In this document: positions 9,847-22,331 of the stretch, piece by piece | Position numbering within the stretch: the stretch's first letter is position 1 | How the letters are laid out: each line of letters begins with the position of its first letter | Source of the DNA: Pleurotus ostreatus/Saccharomyces cerevisiae fusant | Lineage: Eukaryota > Opisthokonta | Assembly (NCBI GenBank): GCA_024196135.1 | Contig: JAMQCK010000018.1 | Coordinates: forward strand, 62,001-126,000 | Reading direction: 5' to 3' | DNA length: 64,000 nucleotides | Program-made: the position numbers and the translations under genes | The notes under the pieces: model-generated | Told to the model about the DNA's origin: nothing | Database searches by the model: none | Seen by the model: the letters and a program-made list of their open reading frames with translations, nothing else

Positions 9847-12800
9847 ATGGAGGCATCTTCTGTATATATCGCTGCCTCGACGAACCGACACTCTCATGCC
9901 GCAGATGTGTCTAGCGAAGATCTCGTCGCCTTCGGCACAGAAACCATGATTGCTCTCTGGCAAGCAGAAGGCGCCAGCGATGCTGGAATACAGGAAACTC
10001 TAGCTAGCGACCATGCGCGGGTGACTTGCGTGCGCTTTGTTACTGCTGACCGCCTGGCGAGCGCGGATGAACATGGCTTGTTGAGACTTTGGCGGAGGAA
10101 GGAAGGGGAGGTGAGAAATTCCTGTGAAAATACTATGCGTCGGTGTACTCACTCAAGTCAGTGGGTATCAACAGCCAGCGTAAAGGCTCATACTCAGGGC
10201 GTTTCGTCCTTGTGCGTGCGGGGGACGCTCCTCGTATCTGGGTCTTCCGACGCTACTGTACGATTGTGGGACTTGCAAGACGGCGAAGGTGAAAATATCG
10301 CTTACTTGCCCATCTGACCTATCTAACATTTGCCAGACAAAATCGCTGAAGTGCAAACAATATCGCTGAACGGGCGCTATCCGCTTTCTCTGGCTCTGGC
10401 TACATTACCGGGAACATCTAGTCAGTGGGCGTTGGAACGTCAGGGCACTTCAGCTCTAATGTTCTTTGACAGCTCTCATCTTGGCCATCGGTGACACCAG
10501 CCGCAATGTACAGCTGTGGACTCGATCTGAGGATAAGGTTTGCCTCAAAATGCAGTACACGCAAACATGTTCGTACTGACGAGCCCTGGTAGTTCATCAA
10601 GGCCGCTACTCTCTCAGGACACGAAGACTGGGTCCGCGCGCTCGCTTTCCGTGAGCCAACGTCTGCCGATGAAGGATCGTCTTCAGCAAGGCAGGAGCCA
10701 TCCGCGCTTGTTCTGGCATCTGGCGCGCAGGATGCATCCATCCGACTATGGAACATCGAGCCTGTGCGCAGAGGGTCTACAGATGGGACCGATGACCTGC
10801 TGGACGCATTCGAGGCGTCACTCGGCGAAACGACCGATGGGGAAGAGGGCGGTAGGCAAATTACGATGAAGCGACATTTGATCACTGTGAAGGCGGGAGA
10901 GAGGTAGGCAGGATTATTTGAACAACCTCTAATCGAGTGCTAATACCTCAACGCAGTACGCAACAGTACTCCGTTACCTTCGATGCTCTCCTCGTCGGCC
11001 ACGAAGCCGGCGTTACCTCACTTTCCTGGCGTCCCGCAGGCGACCACCACGACCCCGCCCCGACCCTCTTATCCACATCCACCGACTCCTCCCTCATCCT
11101 CTGGTCGCCCGCACCCACTGGCACGCTCTGGGTCACCCGCCAGCGCTTTGGTGACGTGGGCGGGCAGCGGTTGGGTGGCTTCGTGGGCGGCCTGTGGGTA
11201 GCGCACGGCGGGAGTGCGTTGGCGTGGGGTTGGGCCGGTGGGTGGAGAAGGTGGGGATGCGCGGCTGTGGATGGCGGGGAGGGGGAGAACTGGGCAGAGA
11301 AGGGCGCGATTACTGGCCATAGTGGCCCGGTGAGGGGATTGGCGTGGGCGCCGGGAGGGGAGTATCTGTTGTCGACTGGGTGCGTTCTCGTCGATGCGAT
11401 GACCTGGAAGAGGACGAAAAGCCAGACTATAAGGACTGACATTTTTCTCTAGCCTCGACCAGACGGCGCGGATACATGGGCCAGTGGCCACTGCCGGGGG
11501 CGCATGGCATGAGATCGCACGTCCGCAAGTACACGGCTATGATCTTCTTCGCGGAGTATTCCTCGACAGGCTGCGCTATACGAGTATTGCGGACGAAAAG
11601 GTCGCGCGTGTGTTCGATGCACCGCGAAGCTTTGTCGAATCAGCGGATCGGTTGGGAGTGGCTACGTTCGACGCAGCGGAGGTGGGTGCACTGTAAAATT
11701 CCGTTCGCCAGCACTGGCATTGCTGACGACGATGATTTGTTGCAGAAGCATACCAGACCACAAATGGCCAGCTTGGCGCCCCTGCAACTTTCGAACAAGG
11801 CAACTAGTCAAGGTACGCCGTCACTTCTTCTGTACCCATAAATTTATCAAATTTTGCTTCAGACCCCTCCGCTATGTCTGCGACAGGCGACATAACTGAT
11901 CATCGCCCGTTCGAGGGCGAACTGGCCGCAATTACGCTTTGGCCAGAAGCTGAGAAGGTATTTGGACACGGCTATGAGGTGCGCATCTCAGAATCTATCT
12001 GCAACACCTTGATTGAATGGCCACTGTATAGCTTATCGCCCTCGCTGCCTCCAACTCGAAGAAAATCATTGCAACAGCATGCAAAGCAACAACGCCGGAG
12101 CACGCCGTTGTCCGCCTCCACGACACGGAGCGATGGCAGCCTGTCGGCCAGCCACTACCCGGGCACTCGCTTACAATCACACGAATCGCGTTCAGCCCGG
12201 ATGATTCGCTCATACTCTCGGTGTCCCGCGATCGGACGTGGCGGCTATTCGCAAGACAAGAGGATGGCGGTGCGCAATTTGTGGCACCTGGAATCCTTCG
12301 GTGGCTCACCGTAGTAAATCATGTGCAGGTTACACACCCGTCGCTGCAGATAAGTCTCATGGCCGTATCATCTGGGACTGTGCATGGGCGCATGAGGGCG
12401 ACGCCTTCGCCACCGCGTCGCGCGACAAGACGGTGAGCATGGCTGCAGACATGTTTTTTGCCTATGATGTTGACAATACGATAGGTGAAAATTTGGCAAA
12501 ACGATGGAAGCAGGTGGACAGCAGTAGCTAGCATCAAGGCCAAGGAGGCAGCGACGGCGGTGGACTTCGCGCCGAAGGATGAGAACGGACGGTATGCAGG
12601 CCCGACCCCCTTGTTTGCGTGGCACTCATATCTGTACAGCCGCCTCCTCGCCGTCGGGCTCGAAAACGGGGATATCCTTATCTACGCTAGCTCCACCACC
12701 GACACCTCGAAGTGGAAGCTCGTCACCTCAAAGTAGGTTGATGAAGCACCACCCCGTTCCCCACTTACCTTTTCCAGAACACAATGGCACGTCGGCCAAC

Positions 12801-12907
12801 TGCAGCAGCTCAGCTGGCGGCCCTCTCCACCCGCAGGGGCCAGCCAGCAGCTCGCAAGCTGCAGTGAAGATGGTACATTGCGAATACTTTGTGTCCGAGA
12901 CAGATAA
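9847..12907 (+). CDS. ELP2: Elongator complex subunit 2 (WD40 protein)
   Basis: Starts MEASSVYIAASTNRHSHAADV, like Elp2, and carries many WD40 repeats over roughly ten exons. Clear repeat ends include HGLLRLWRR, DATVRLWDL, DASIRLWNI, DSSLILWSP, RDRTWRLF and RDKTVKIWQ. HTQGVSSL, GHEDWVRALAF and GHSLTITRIAFSPDDS mark repeat starts. The last exon ends GTLRILCVRDR at 12907. Elp2 is a two-propeller scaffold of Elongator (Elp1-6), which modifies wobble uridines in tRNA. Exon boundaries in the middle (about 10090-12480) are less certain because introns are frequent and short. Confidence 0.9.
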
Positions 12908-13202
12908 AGTATGGCATCCTAATGGCTACGTGAACGAGGTGAGAATCTGGATACAGTATACAGTCAATGCTAGCGAGTAAGACGAAGAAAGATATTCAGT
13001 ATCGAGACAGTAGTGGGCTGCGTGCGATATGGGTATCGTCGATGGAGATGGGTTTGGTTTGTATGCAGCATGGTTGGTGGGCAGTGAGTAAAGACGAGCA
13101 CGAGAGTGAGGTTATGAGAACATGGTGAATGGACATAGAACGAGGAGCAGGGACCTGTGCGATAGAGATACAAGAGTTTAGACACCGGGCGTTAGTCAGA
13201 CT

Positions 13203-16200
13203 TCAAACAATGTCACGCAGACTCATAGGAACTTCGGGCTGTAGTGGCGTTAGTGCATGCTCGATAAGAACACGCCAAGGCCACTTACACATTTGATCTT
13301 GTAGAAGCACTCTATGGAGCGCAGCATCTCAACGTCACCGCCGGTAGCCGTCACGAAATTCACGACAACGCCAGCGCGCGCGTAGTTTGGCGCAACCGCA
13401 GGGGCAACGCGATGAGCGTACTCCTCGACCGCCTTGGGCAAGTCTAGAAAGAAAGGTTAGTATGCAGTTCAACGTCTGAACTTATTGAACGTACCATAGT
13501 TGATGATGAGCGGCACATGCGACACCTCGTTCGTCTTGACCTGCACGTCGTACACGACGAGGATCTTCGTGTTCGAGGGACGCATCAGCACCGACGCCGT
13601 GCTCCTAAACTTGTTCAGCGCGGCCAGCTTCGTTCCTGCGTTCATGTCACCGTGCTGCAAGGTCAATCAGCACACGAATATGTGATCCAAATGAATCAAT
13701 ACTGACCAAGGGCACGGCCTCCAGCCCTCGACTCGCGAGCTTATACACGACCGCATCAAGCGAGGTCATCCCTCCGACGTGCACGATCGCCTGCGGAACC
13801 TCGACATCGTCAAACAGGTCCGCAAGCGCATCCAGCTTCCACTCGCGCGCTTGCGTACTCTCCGCGCTAGTCGCGCCGCGTCCCGAGCCGATGATCCCGA
13901 GCCCGTTTTGGCCAGGGGTCGCTCCTGAGGCATCCGTGCGCCCTCCACCCGCCGTAAAAGCCAGGTAGAGGTAGAACTGCCGCAAGTTGCGCGAGCCCTG
14001 GTTGTCCGAGTGCGTAACGTTCCCATCGCGGCGCACGAGCACGCGCACGGGCTCCTTAAGATTTATCGCCGTCGCCAGGTTGAGGACATCTTGCGGGACC
14101 GTGTTCGAGAACAGGGCCGTCTGGCGCTCAATACCGGCAGGCGAGTTCGGCGAACCGTCGCCGTTGCTTGGGGACGGGGCGAGGGAGAATTTACGCGGCG
14201 CCTGCCCAGTGCCGAGGCTGCCGAAGGGGTTGGCCATCCCTGCAGAACCGGCAGGCGGCGTATCTGGGAAGACGCTTCCTGGCGCGGGAGGCGGTGCAGG
14301 AAGGCTAGGGCCTCCGGAAGGCCGCGAGCGCGGCGGCGGAAGCAGCTTGACGATATGGAACACGAACTCGTGCAGGTTGCGGGCAATGAGCTGGTCGACC
14401 TCGTCAAGCACGAGGAAGCGAACGTCCGCGCCGCTGAGACCACCTGGGCTGGTGAAGAGCGCATGCAGCTTATGCGGCGTACCACAGATAATGTGTGGCA
14501 TGTTCTGCTGCAGGAGACGCAACTCTGCGCTAAGATCGCTGTTGGCCGAAGCCGCACCGACACCAAGGGCCGAGCGAACACCAATGGGGCCGCCAAGGTC
14601 GCGGATCATCCGCTGCGCTTGCGTGGCCTGGTCGACGGTAGTGGATACCAGGATGGCCAGAGGACCACGATTAGCACTACGCGGCGGCATATGCGTCACC
14701 GCGATCTGGATGGCCGGTATAACGTAGGCCGCAATTCGCTCCTGCGTAGGCGGGGCCTGTGCAATGATGTCCGAACCGCGCAGGAGGAACGGCAGCGCCC
14801 TCTGCTGGATCTTATTCGGCGGTCCGAGACTGATACGAAGTTGAGTTATGGCGGGAGTACGGAGTCTGTTGGCCACTCACCCAAATTTGGTGAGAGACCG
14901 CAGCAGCTCTGGCGCGAGCGGCAGCTGCTCCCATTTTGACAACATCGGGCCCTCCCGCTGGGAGCCTCCCTGAGTCCATTCACCGTTCGCGTCGAGGACC
15001 TACAGATCATTGTCAGCAGGAGGACATGTAATATTCCTGGGCAAATACTTACGCCAGAAGAGTCCCTTCGCTGCAAGCCCGAGACGGAACGCCTTTTGGG
15101 GCCCAGCAAGCTGTCACCGACATTGCTCTGGCGGATGACACTGTCCGTCGGGCGCGGCGGGAGGTCCAAGTTGCCCGTCGACCACGTCCTCATAGGCGGG
15201 TTCGGCAGGTTCGCGAGCCGCGCCTGCGCAATAGAAGGCCGACTCGGCAGTCCCGCATTCATCATTGGGTTATTCTGCATCAATGAGCCGGAGGACAGTA
15301 CTTGGTTGGGGGCGATGTCCGGCGTGCTCGGGTTGCCCAGCATACCCGGGTTGAGCGGGGACTGATTAGAGAGGCCTGGCGTGCTAGTCTGCAATTGCTG
15401 CGTCTGGAGAGCCAGGAGCTGGCCGACGGACGATGTGAGCGTGTTCAGCCGCTGCGAGATGGACGAGATGTCATCGTTGGGTCCCTGCTGGTTTGGCGCG
15501 ACGCCGCCGAAGGACGGGCGTGGTCCGGCCAGTGGCGGAGAGATAATGGAAGGATTATTTGGAGCGAAAGGATCCTTGAATTCAGGCATTCCATTGTTCA
15601 GCGACATTGACGGCTGGGGCGTATTGAGCGATCGATCAACGAGAAGGTTGACCTTGCGATGCATTTCGCCGATATCGCGCTGGATCTCGCGCGTCGTGAA
15701 CTCGCAGCGAACGAGGCGGTCAAGGATGTCGCGAATCATGGGCGAGGCCTTGAGTTGCGCCTCAAAGGTCGACTCGTTGCTGGCGAACACGCTCGCGGAA
15801 TCCAGGGACGAGACCGGCGACGACGAGGAGAACGGGAATGATGAAGGACCGTTGTTTGCGTTGCCACTGGACCCACCACCACCGACGGGAAGTGGAGGGG
15901 TGTTCATGGGCTCGCGACTCTTCTGATGCTGTAGGAAGAACGCGGCCGCTCCCGAGCCGCGCATCTCGTCTGGTGCGGGCGTACTGTGCAGGATGTCGAC
16001 GCCCTCTGGGAACCCATCTAGCGTGCCTAGCTGGCTGTGCTCGCGCGTCTGTCGGTTGTCCATGTTGGCGAACGAGCCTCTCCCTTCATTGACCTGTCGT
16101 ATAGACGGGCTCGGACGGCGTTGCTGTTCGTCGCCAATGGGACGAGCGGCGGGACTGCCACGCGCAGAGAAGCGCTGCTGGTTCTCATCGTGTTCCGACG

Positions 16201-16372
16201 GCGGGCTCGGGGACGAGCGGACGGAGCGGTAGTCGGAGGGAGAGATGGAAAGGGTGGAGGAGGAGCGCTCCGGCCGCTGAGGGCGGGCAGCGAAGGTTGG
16301 GCCGCCGTCATCCTGCGGACGGCCTGCTCCGGGAAAGAACGGCATCGAGGACGGGTTGAGCGTCCTCGCCAT
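13203..16372 (-). CDS. Degenerate DEAD-box (eIF4A-like) protein with long disordered N-terminus
   Basis: Minus-strand gene. Residues 1 to about 480 are Ser/Pro/Asn/Gln-rich and mostly disordered, with one possible helical patch (FEAQLKASPMIRDILDRLVR). An intron then leads into an eIF4A-like core with a Q-motif-like LGPPNKIQQRALPFLLRGSD. The helicase motifs are eroded: Walker A reads AQAPPTQERI instead of AxxGxGKT, DEAD is DEVD, SAT is SNT, and the HRxGRxGR arginine motif is HRVAPAVAPNYARAG. The second RecA-like half continues to SLRDIV at 13203. It probably cannot hydrolyse ATP as a helicase and may act as a scaffold or RNA-binding pseudo-helicase. The start at 16372 has an excellent context (ACCACCATGG); an in-frame ATG at 16414 is possible. 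Confidence 0.82.
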
Positions 16373-16803
16373 GGTGGTTCGAGACAAGGAAGGGGTCCGA
16401 TGGTCCCGCGACAATCAGAGCTTGCTGGCAATCAATTGGAGGTCAGCGGCTGCAGCGTGCGCCGCCCGATATGAACGCACCTGGCGCGCGCAGAGCCTTC
16501 ACAACACGCTTTCCATGCGCAGTCTTCGCTGTCGGGCACCTGCTCGCGAGTACACGGCTGGAAAGCGCCTTTGAGGTGGACGCTCGAGGATCAAGAGATG
16601 CGTTGACTGCCGCATGTTCATCCGACCGCCAAATGTAGCAATCATCTCTCGCGCTCACGCTTATTGTTCAACTTGTCACATGGGGCCAAACTATTATTCT
16701 AAAACTTCTTTATTTCGATTCCGACCGGCGATTCTACCAACGAGATGCCCACAACCAAGAGACCCGAAAAAAGCAAATAGAACGCGCTCAAATTGCGGGA
16801 GCG
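16373..16803. other. Intergenic: promoter of the DEAD-box-like gene, 3' end of the RRM-like gene
   Basis: Both flanking genes run on the minus strand. No recognisable gene or repeat. Confidence 0.5.
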
Positions 16804-17942
16804 CTACTTCGCAGCCTTTCTACCCTTGAGCTTGAGCTTCTTGATTTCCTCCTGGCGAGACAATTGGAGGAACATCTCCTGATCGAGACTGAAAGAAAGG
16901 CGTCAGCGGGGACGCACAGGGTAGTACCCTACGAGATGACACACCTATCGCATTTGGTATGGGAGCGGGTCCTCGGCAAGCCCTTCCTTTCGACCTCTTG
17001 CACTGAGCGGTACACTCAGCCGCGTAACCAGGTCAGGTAAAATCGGAACTCACAGTTCTTCAACCAGCTCATCTCAGGAAGCGAACTCGCAGACAACGTC
17101 ACCATGATCTTGTTCTGGCCTCCTTCGTCGAGCGGCGTGCCGTTCAAGGATAGGGCAATCGGAAGGGCTTCCTTGTCCGTAAACTGCACCACTGCGTACT
17201 GAGAATCGCAGTCGCCGACGAAGCCAGTGGGGTAGTGGGTATATTGGAAGACCATGTTGCCGTACGCGGTCCGTATCTCGGGGTCGCCAAGGACACGGGC
17301 CTTGGATTTGGCTTCGGTAAGCTTATCCTCGAAGAGCTTCCGCAACGCGGAACGCGTATAGCTAGTCTTGAGCTGTGGACGGTCACGGTCAGCGAAGGAT
17401 GGGGAAAAAGCAGCTTCAGAGAAACTGACGCAGCCAACAAACACATAAGGAGCCTGAGTTGGTTTCAAGCCCGCCGATTCCAGCTCCTTCAGACGCTCCT
17501 TTTGCCTCTCTTCGGACTTGCGCTTCAGGTTCTGTATGTAGGCAATAGTCGCCTCATCGATCTTCTTCTCGCGCTCCGACTTGCGCTTGTCCGAGGTCGG
17601 GAAGGCGCGGCGACCCCTCTGATTGATGTAGTCGCCATTATCGAGAATAGACGTTGCGCGAGCGAGGGGACGGTGAGCAGGAGGACGATGAGTAAGGGGA
17701 CGGCGATCCTGAGGCGCAGGCTGGGAGAAGGCAGATAACACGCAGAACATGGGGGTATGAGCGGGAGTATCAAGGCAAGATGGGGGAATCGAGGAACCCG
17801 GACCAGAGGGTATAGCCTGAGTGGCAAAGGCGTTTGCCATCTGAGGATACTCCATCGCCCTGTTGGCGGTAGAGAAATCCACAGACCCAGGATTGGTGGC
17901 AGGGCCAAAAGGTATCGCATATGCAGTCTGAGTGGACATCAT
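16804..17942 (-). CDS. Conserved fungal protein with a charged helix and an RRM-like segment
   Basis: Starts MMSTQTAYAIPFGP and has a Pro/Ser-rich N-terminus. A highly charged helix follows (KRKSEREKKIDEATIAYIQN, then RKSEERQKERLKEL). Next comes a segment that could be an RRM fold: APYVFVG as strand 1, YTRSALRKLFEDKL as helix 1, QYAVVQFTDKEALPIALSLN as the third strand and second helix. The RNP1 aromatics are not obvious. The last exon encodes LDQEMFLQLSRQEEIKKLKL and ends GRKAAK at 16804. Likely introns lie near 17370-17430 (GTCAGT donor) and in 16860-17055, where the exon joining is uncertain. I do not recognise a named protein; an RNA-associated role is an inference from the fold impression. 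Confidence 0.6.
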
Positions 17943-18330
17943 AACGGTCGACGAGAGGACCAGATTTCGGAAGGTATAAAGCAGAGAAAAGAATGCCGGC
18001 GCTTGAGGGAACTTGAGGACGACGTCCCGACGACAAACCTAGCCCCATATTTATATTCCTCCCCGCGCGGACATAGCGAGGCAGGTCCAAGCCCTTGACG
18101 TCCAGCTCAGGGCTCATTGCGCAGCCGTCCATTGTACCTGCATTGGCGCCGGGCCATGATGGCCCCAAAATGGTCAAGAACAAACGCAAGTCCGGTGTTT
18201 GTCACGCGCGTGGGGCATGTGTGACCGATCGCGGGGTGGAACTGACCACGTGGGCGCGGCTTTTGCTCTCGGGCCGGGCAGTCCGCGCCGGCGCTTACTC
18301 TCGTGCATTCATTGCTCGTTGGCTTTGACC
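17943..18330. promoter_or_regulatory. Shared upstream region of a divergent pair
   Basis: 388 bp between the divergent RRM-like gene and FMC1. No coding sequence is recognised. The part just before FMC1 is GC-rich with no clear TATA box. Confidence 0.45.
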
Positions 18331-19009
18331 ATGTCTATTACCACTCCTACGGGCGCGTATCGCGCTTTGTTGCGTGAATTGAGCAAGTCGGTGAGTGGTG
18401 CATGTGACATGAATGGAAATTGTGGTTGACGACGGCGAAACGAGGCGGTGAACAAGGGCAAGGTGCCGCCCCAGATACGCGGACACTACCGGACGCTGGT
18501 CACTCGGTACGGCGCAGACGAGCAGACTCGTACGTGAACAGCAAGCTCCCCCTGATATTCTTGCTGATAAATGACTTCTCTTTCCACTGCACGCCTGCAC
18601 TGGACCGCGCAATGCCCACCTCGATGCATGACATTCCCTCTTCCCCGCCTTCCTTCGCTTTGCCACAAACGCCTCCGTTCCACTCATCTCAGGCCAAGCA
18701 TTCAGCTCTGACATGGAGAACGCCGTTCTATTCTTGCGATCACAGCGCGAACATAAGGTACGCATTCATGTTGTATGTCTTTCATCCCCGCAACATTGCC
18801 CTCTCGCTCGTCGAACAAACTCCGGCCGGATTCCTGGCGCATTTCAAGAATTGCCGGGAATGCTGACAACTCGTTGCCAGGCTTTGCTCGAGCGCTACAA
18901 CCCCTTGTTCAACCTGACAGCCGAGGAGCACATCAAGGCCACTGCGAACCGCGTCGGCCTGAATATGCCTATCACACCAGACGGCAGTAACCCGGAGGGC
19001 AAGGAGTAG
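18331..19009 (+). CDS. FMC1: FMC1-like LYR-family ATP synthase assembly factor
   Basis: Four exons (18331-18390, 18445-18529, 18693-18757, 18881-19009) sum to 339 nt, 112 residues. YRALLRELSKS near the N-terminus is the LYR-like motif. IRGHYRTLVTRYG, NAVLFLRSQREHKALLERYN and IKATANRVGLNMP follow the Fmc1/Complex1_LYR pattern. Fmc1 helps assemble the F1 sector of mitochondrial ATP synthase with Atp12. Introns 2 and 3 (163 and 123 nt) are long for this window. Another LYRM-family member cannot be excluded, but the LLERYNP and ATANRVGL blocks favour FMC1. Confidence 0.85.
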
Positions 19010-19413
19010 CTACGACGCGGTCATTCACACATGTCTTGCAATGAGACTCCCCTGCCATCGCATTCGCACATTAGAGTGGTACAGTAATAGCATAACAAGC
19101 TCCCCATCTAAACAAGCAAGCGAGCGAGTGGGTATAGCTTACTAGAGCCAAGCAGCGGCACTGGGTTTTCTGGCGTAAAGCAGGCCAGCTGAGTTACATA
19201 GGGACAGACGGCGAGCGCCCCGCCCCCAAATGCGAGTCGGGGTCGCCCACTATCGAGCACTAGTCCGGTACAGCACTGGGTAAATGGTCCTCTACTGAGC
19301 ACATTTTCTACGTCGCGTCGATCCTGCGCCGCGCTGGATATGTGGCATGCTCGCGCGAGCGCGGCGGCAGCGGCCGAAGACAGCGGCCAAGGAAACCAAG
19401 GGGATAGAGGAGG
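19010..19413. other. Intergenic between convergent genes
   Basis: 404 bp of 3' flanks of FMC1 and the ceramide synthase gene. Nothing recognisable. Confidence 0.5.
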
Positions 19414-20683
19414 TCATTGAGCCTTCTTCTCGTCCTTCTCATCCACAAGGGCACTGGGAGGGTGTAAGCTTCTGTCGGTAGCTTGATGAGCCGATGAGAA
19501 CTCACTCTTCCTCGTCGCTGCGATCGTCTGAGGCGGTCTCCCCATGGAATACCACCCGGAATGCGATTCGCATGACAATATAGAACCAGATGCACTGTAG
19601 TACCTACACAGGTATCAGCATAGTACTCACGGCAGGAAAGGAGTGAAACTCACCTGTAATGCAGCCAATGCGCCGTTAAAGGCCCAGTAAAAGTTCATGG
19701 TGAGGAAGTGTCCCTCCTCGGGTGCCCATTTGAGCTCAATGATCTTGTCTATCGACCAAGTTGACCACATAACCATAAGGAAGAGGACGTGACGTGTGAT
19801 AAACCACGACACAAGGAAAATCGCGAAAGCGTAGTCGTAAATCTGGTGTGGGATATCCAGGTAGCGGCCCATCTTGGCTAGCTTGGGGTGGGGTCAGCAG
19901 GGGGACGGCAAAACGCGCGAACGTGCGTACCGGTAGCCAGATATCACACCAGTCCATGAGAACCATGATGAGGCATCCGATGCGCGTGAAGTTCGTGTAG
20001 TAGCTGGAGAGCATGAGGAAGATGGTGATAACGTGGTGCGTGAACATCTGCCAGTGGTCCTTCCGGCGCGCCTCGGCGTTCAGGACGAGCATCTGGTGCA
20101 TGTAGCACGCGATCTCCATGAGATAGAAGAATTTAACGGGGGCGGCGAGGGTGGTGTGGGGGTACTCCGTCCATAGGTCAGAGAGGTCAGCGAATTTGGT
20201 GGGGAGGTTAATGTGGATGTACTAGGGGAGGGGGATCAGCGCAAAATTACGTTTGGTTGGGGGAGGACGTACGAGACCGAAGGCGAATTGCCAGATGTAG
20301 TAAATCGCGGACCAGCCCTGCTCTGCGAAGCGTAGGACAGACCGCTTCATGTGCTTCTCCTCCTTTGAGTAGGAAGACGCGTGCCCGTTCGCGTGTCCGT
20401 TCGAGGTGCCATTCGCAGACGCCGCACGACGCCTCTTCTCCGCCCATCGCGCGTCAAGGTCCCGCTTCAGCTTCCAGTGCGCGAAGGGCTCGAAGATGTA
20501 GATGCGGAAGACATCGCGCAAGACGGCCATGGCGGCCATTAATGTGATCATGAAGCAGAGGTCGAGCGGCCCAGTTCCGTAGTAGCGCGAGTCGGGGAAG
20601 GAGTCAGGATTTTTGGGGGTGGGGATGGGGTAGGAGAGCTGGAGGAAGGGCGTGACCATCTCTGACCATGAGACGGAGGCCAT
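19414..20683 (-). CDS. LAG1: Ceramide synthase (LAG1/LAC1, TLC domain)
   Basis: Begins MASVSWSEMVTPFLQLSYPI on the minus strand. A first membrane segment lies at LDLCFMITLMAAMAVL, and a basic cytosolic stretch (FAHWKLKRDLDARWAEKRRR) with a low-complexity loop follows. The TLC/Lag1 core has WQMFTHHVITIFLMLSSYYT with the essential His pair, then LIMVLMDWCDIWLP with the conserved acidic residues. Further membrane segments are AFAIFLVSWFITRHVLFLMV and the region around ALAALQVLQCIWFYIVMR. The last exon ends DEKDEKKAQ at 19414. It N-acylates sphingoid bases in the ER to make ceramide. The Lys-rich end could act as a KKxx-like ER signal, though it is not canonical. Confidence 0.92.
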
Positions 20684-21059
20684 GGCGGGCAGGGGGGCGG
20701 GTTGACGTGGAGGGGAGGAGCAAGGTACGCGCCTCGCCGCTCTGGAGGATGTCGGCTCAACTTGAACGAAAAAGTCGAGCGACCCGGACGCGCTTTCATT
20801 TCCGCAACGCACGTGCGCCTGCACCCATCACGGGCTAATTCGAAGCAGCGAGCGCGATGGCTCGAGCTCGTTCACTCTAGTTCCTCCCAGACCTCAATAC
20901 AAAGGCTATTCCCTTCGGTTGAACGTGTACTGTGTTGCCAAGGCAAGCAGCGCATTTTCTGCGCGTTTTAGACGTCGAATTTCAAAGGCGCCCGAACGAG
21001 TCGAGGGCCCCCAAGTGACCCCCTTAGCGCCACAAATCCGTCCGCTTTTGCTCCCAACG
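20684..21059. promoter_or_regulatory. Shared upstream region of a divergent pair
   Basis: 376 bp between the ceramide synthase and U1A-like start codons. No gene recognised. A frame from 20919 joins the U1A frame in phase but looks like 5' UTR. Confidence 0.45.
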
Positions 21060-22006
21060 ATGGCGGCGACGACGAGCACGGGGCAGCCCAACACTACGCT
21101 CTACATCAAGAACCTAAATGACAAGGTCCAGAAGGATGAGCTTCGCCACCAGCTCTACGCGCTCTTCACCACATACGGGCGCATCATCGATATGGTTGTG
21201 TCCAAAGCCCCACGCATGCGCGGCCAGGCATGGCTCGTCTTCGCCGATCTCGCGAGCGCGACGACGGCGTTGAGGGCATGTCAGGGTATGGTCTTCTACG
21301 ACAAGCCGATGGTGTGTACTCCGTTCTCTTCGTCCGTATCGTCGACTGAACGCGTATGCAGCACATAGACTATGCGAAGTCCAAGTCCTTCGCGACATTG
21401 AAGCGCGAAGACCCCAACTTCGTCCCCCCAACAGCTGTGCACGCGAGCCCCTTCGTCAACGGGAAGGACCCGAACAAGCGGGCGCGCGACGAGGACAACG
21501 CCGATACGCGGCAGGCGAAGCGCGAAAAGGCAGACGAGTCGTCTGACGAAGAGATGGAAATCGACGACGAGGACGAGCAGCCGACCCAGCAGGCACCGCC
21601 TCCACCTCTTACTTGTACGTCCCCCCTCTCTTCAAACGCGTTACAACATCGGCTTCACGCTTCGTTCGTTCAAAGCTTCTGCCGTGCCCACGATCGTGCA
21701 CCAAGCCTCCTCAAAATTACTCTGCACAAATCTGCCGCAAGAAGTCACGGAGGATGTGCTCTCTGTACTGTTCCAACAGTGCGTCTTCTCAAAATTCCTG
21801 TTGGAATTGGCTAACGCGGTACTTCCAGATACCGGGGATTGATTTCCACCCAGGTCGTGCAATCGCCGACCCCTGGGCCCGATGGATCGAAAGCAAAGAT
21901 GGCGCAGGTCTTGTACGAGTCGGCAACGCTAGGATCAGTGGCGAAGGAGGCCCTCGACGGCTTCCAGCTGAAAAAGGGATGGAACATGTCGGTCGCGTAT
22001 ATCTAA
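21060..22006 (+). CDS. U1A/U2B-double-prime spliceosomal snRNP protein, two RRMs
   Basis: Exons 21060-21311, 21362-21614, 21676-21778 and 21829-22006 give 261 residues. RRM1 has TTLYIKNLNDKV (RNP2) and RMRGQAWLVF (RNP1), then MVFYDKPMHIDYAKSKSF, almost diagnostic of the U1A/U2B/SNF family. An acidic and basic linker (KRARDEDNADTRQAKREKAD, then EEMEIDDEDE) precedes RRM2 (KLLCTNLPQEVTEDVLSVLF), which ends MSVAYI. The protein binds a stem-loop of U1 and/or U2 snRNA. Whether it serves U1, U2 or both cannot be told from sequence alone. Confidence 0.92.
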
Positions 22007-22331
22007 TCACCCTTCGCTCGCTCTCCGGCTTGTTTTTTCTTCCCCGGTGTGTCCCACCGGACTCCATTCACCCTTGCAACTTTCGTGTAGCATTTTGTCC
22101 AGATGTACCCGACATTCACATATTCTCTGTATTCTATCGTCTTGCTTGCAACTTTGGACTACAGGGCTCAAGATGCGACTTTCTCTAGCAGAGGGCTGGC
22201 GGTCAAGAAGTCAATGATACGACTGGCAAGGTGAGCCAGGTCCATTCCTCCAAAATGGCGTGGAGTGGCAGTTTCCCAAGCAAGTGAGCGACATGGTCAC
22301 CAAGAATAAATCCACGACAGTGGCACACGCC
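22007..22331. other. Intergenic between convergent genes
   Basis: 325 bp of 3' flanks of the U1A-like gene and the zinc-finger gene. Pyrimidine-rich after the U1A stop. Nothing else recognised. Confidence 0.5.

Noticed and set aside
20683..20824. Extended ceramide synthase N-terminus from an upstream in-frame ATG
   Set aside because: The extra 47 residues have no family resemblance; MASVSWSEM is the more natural start.
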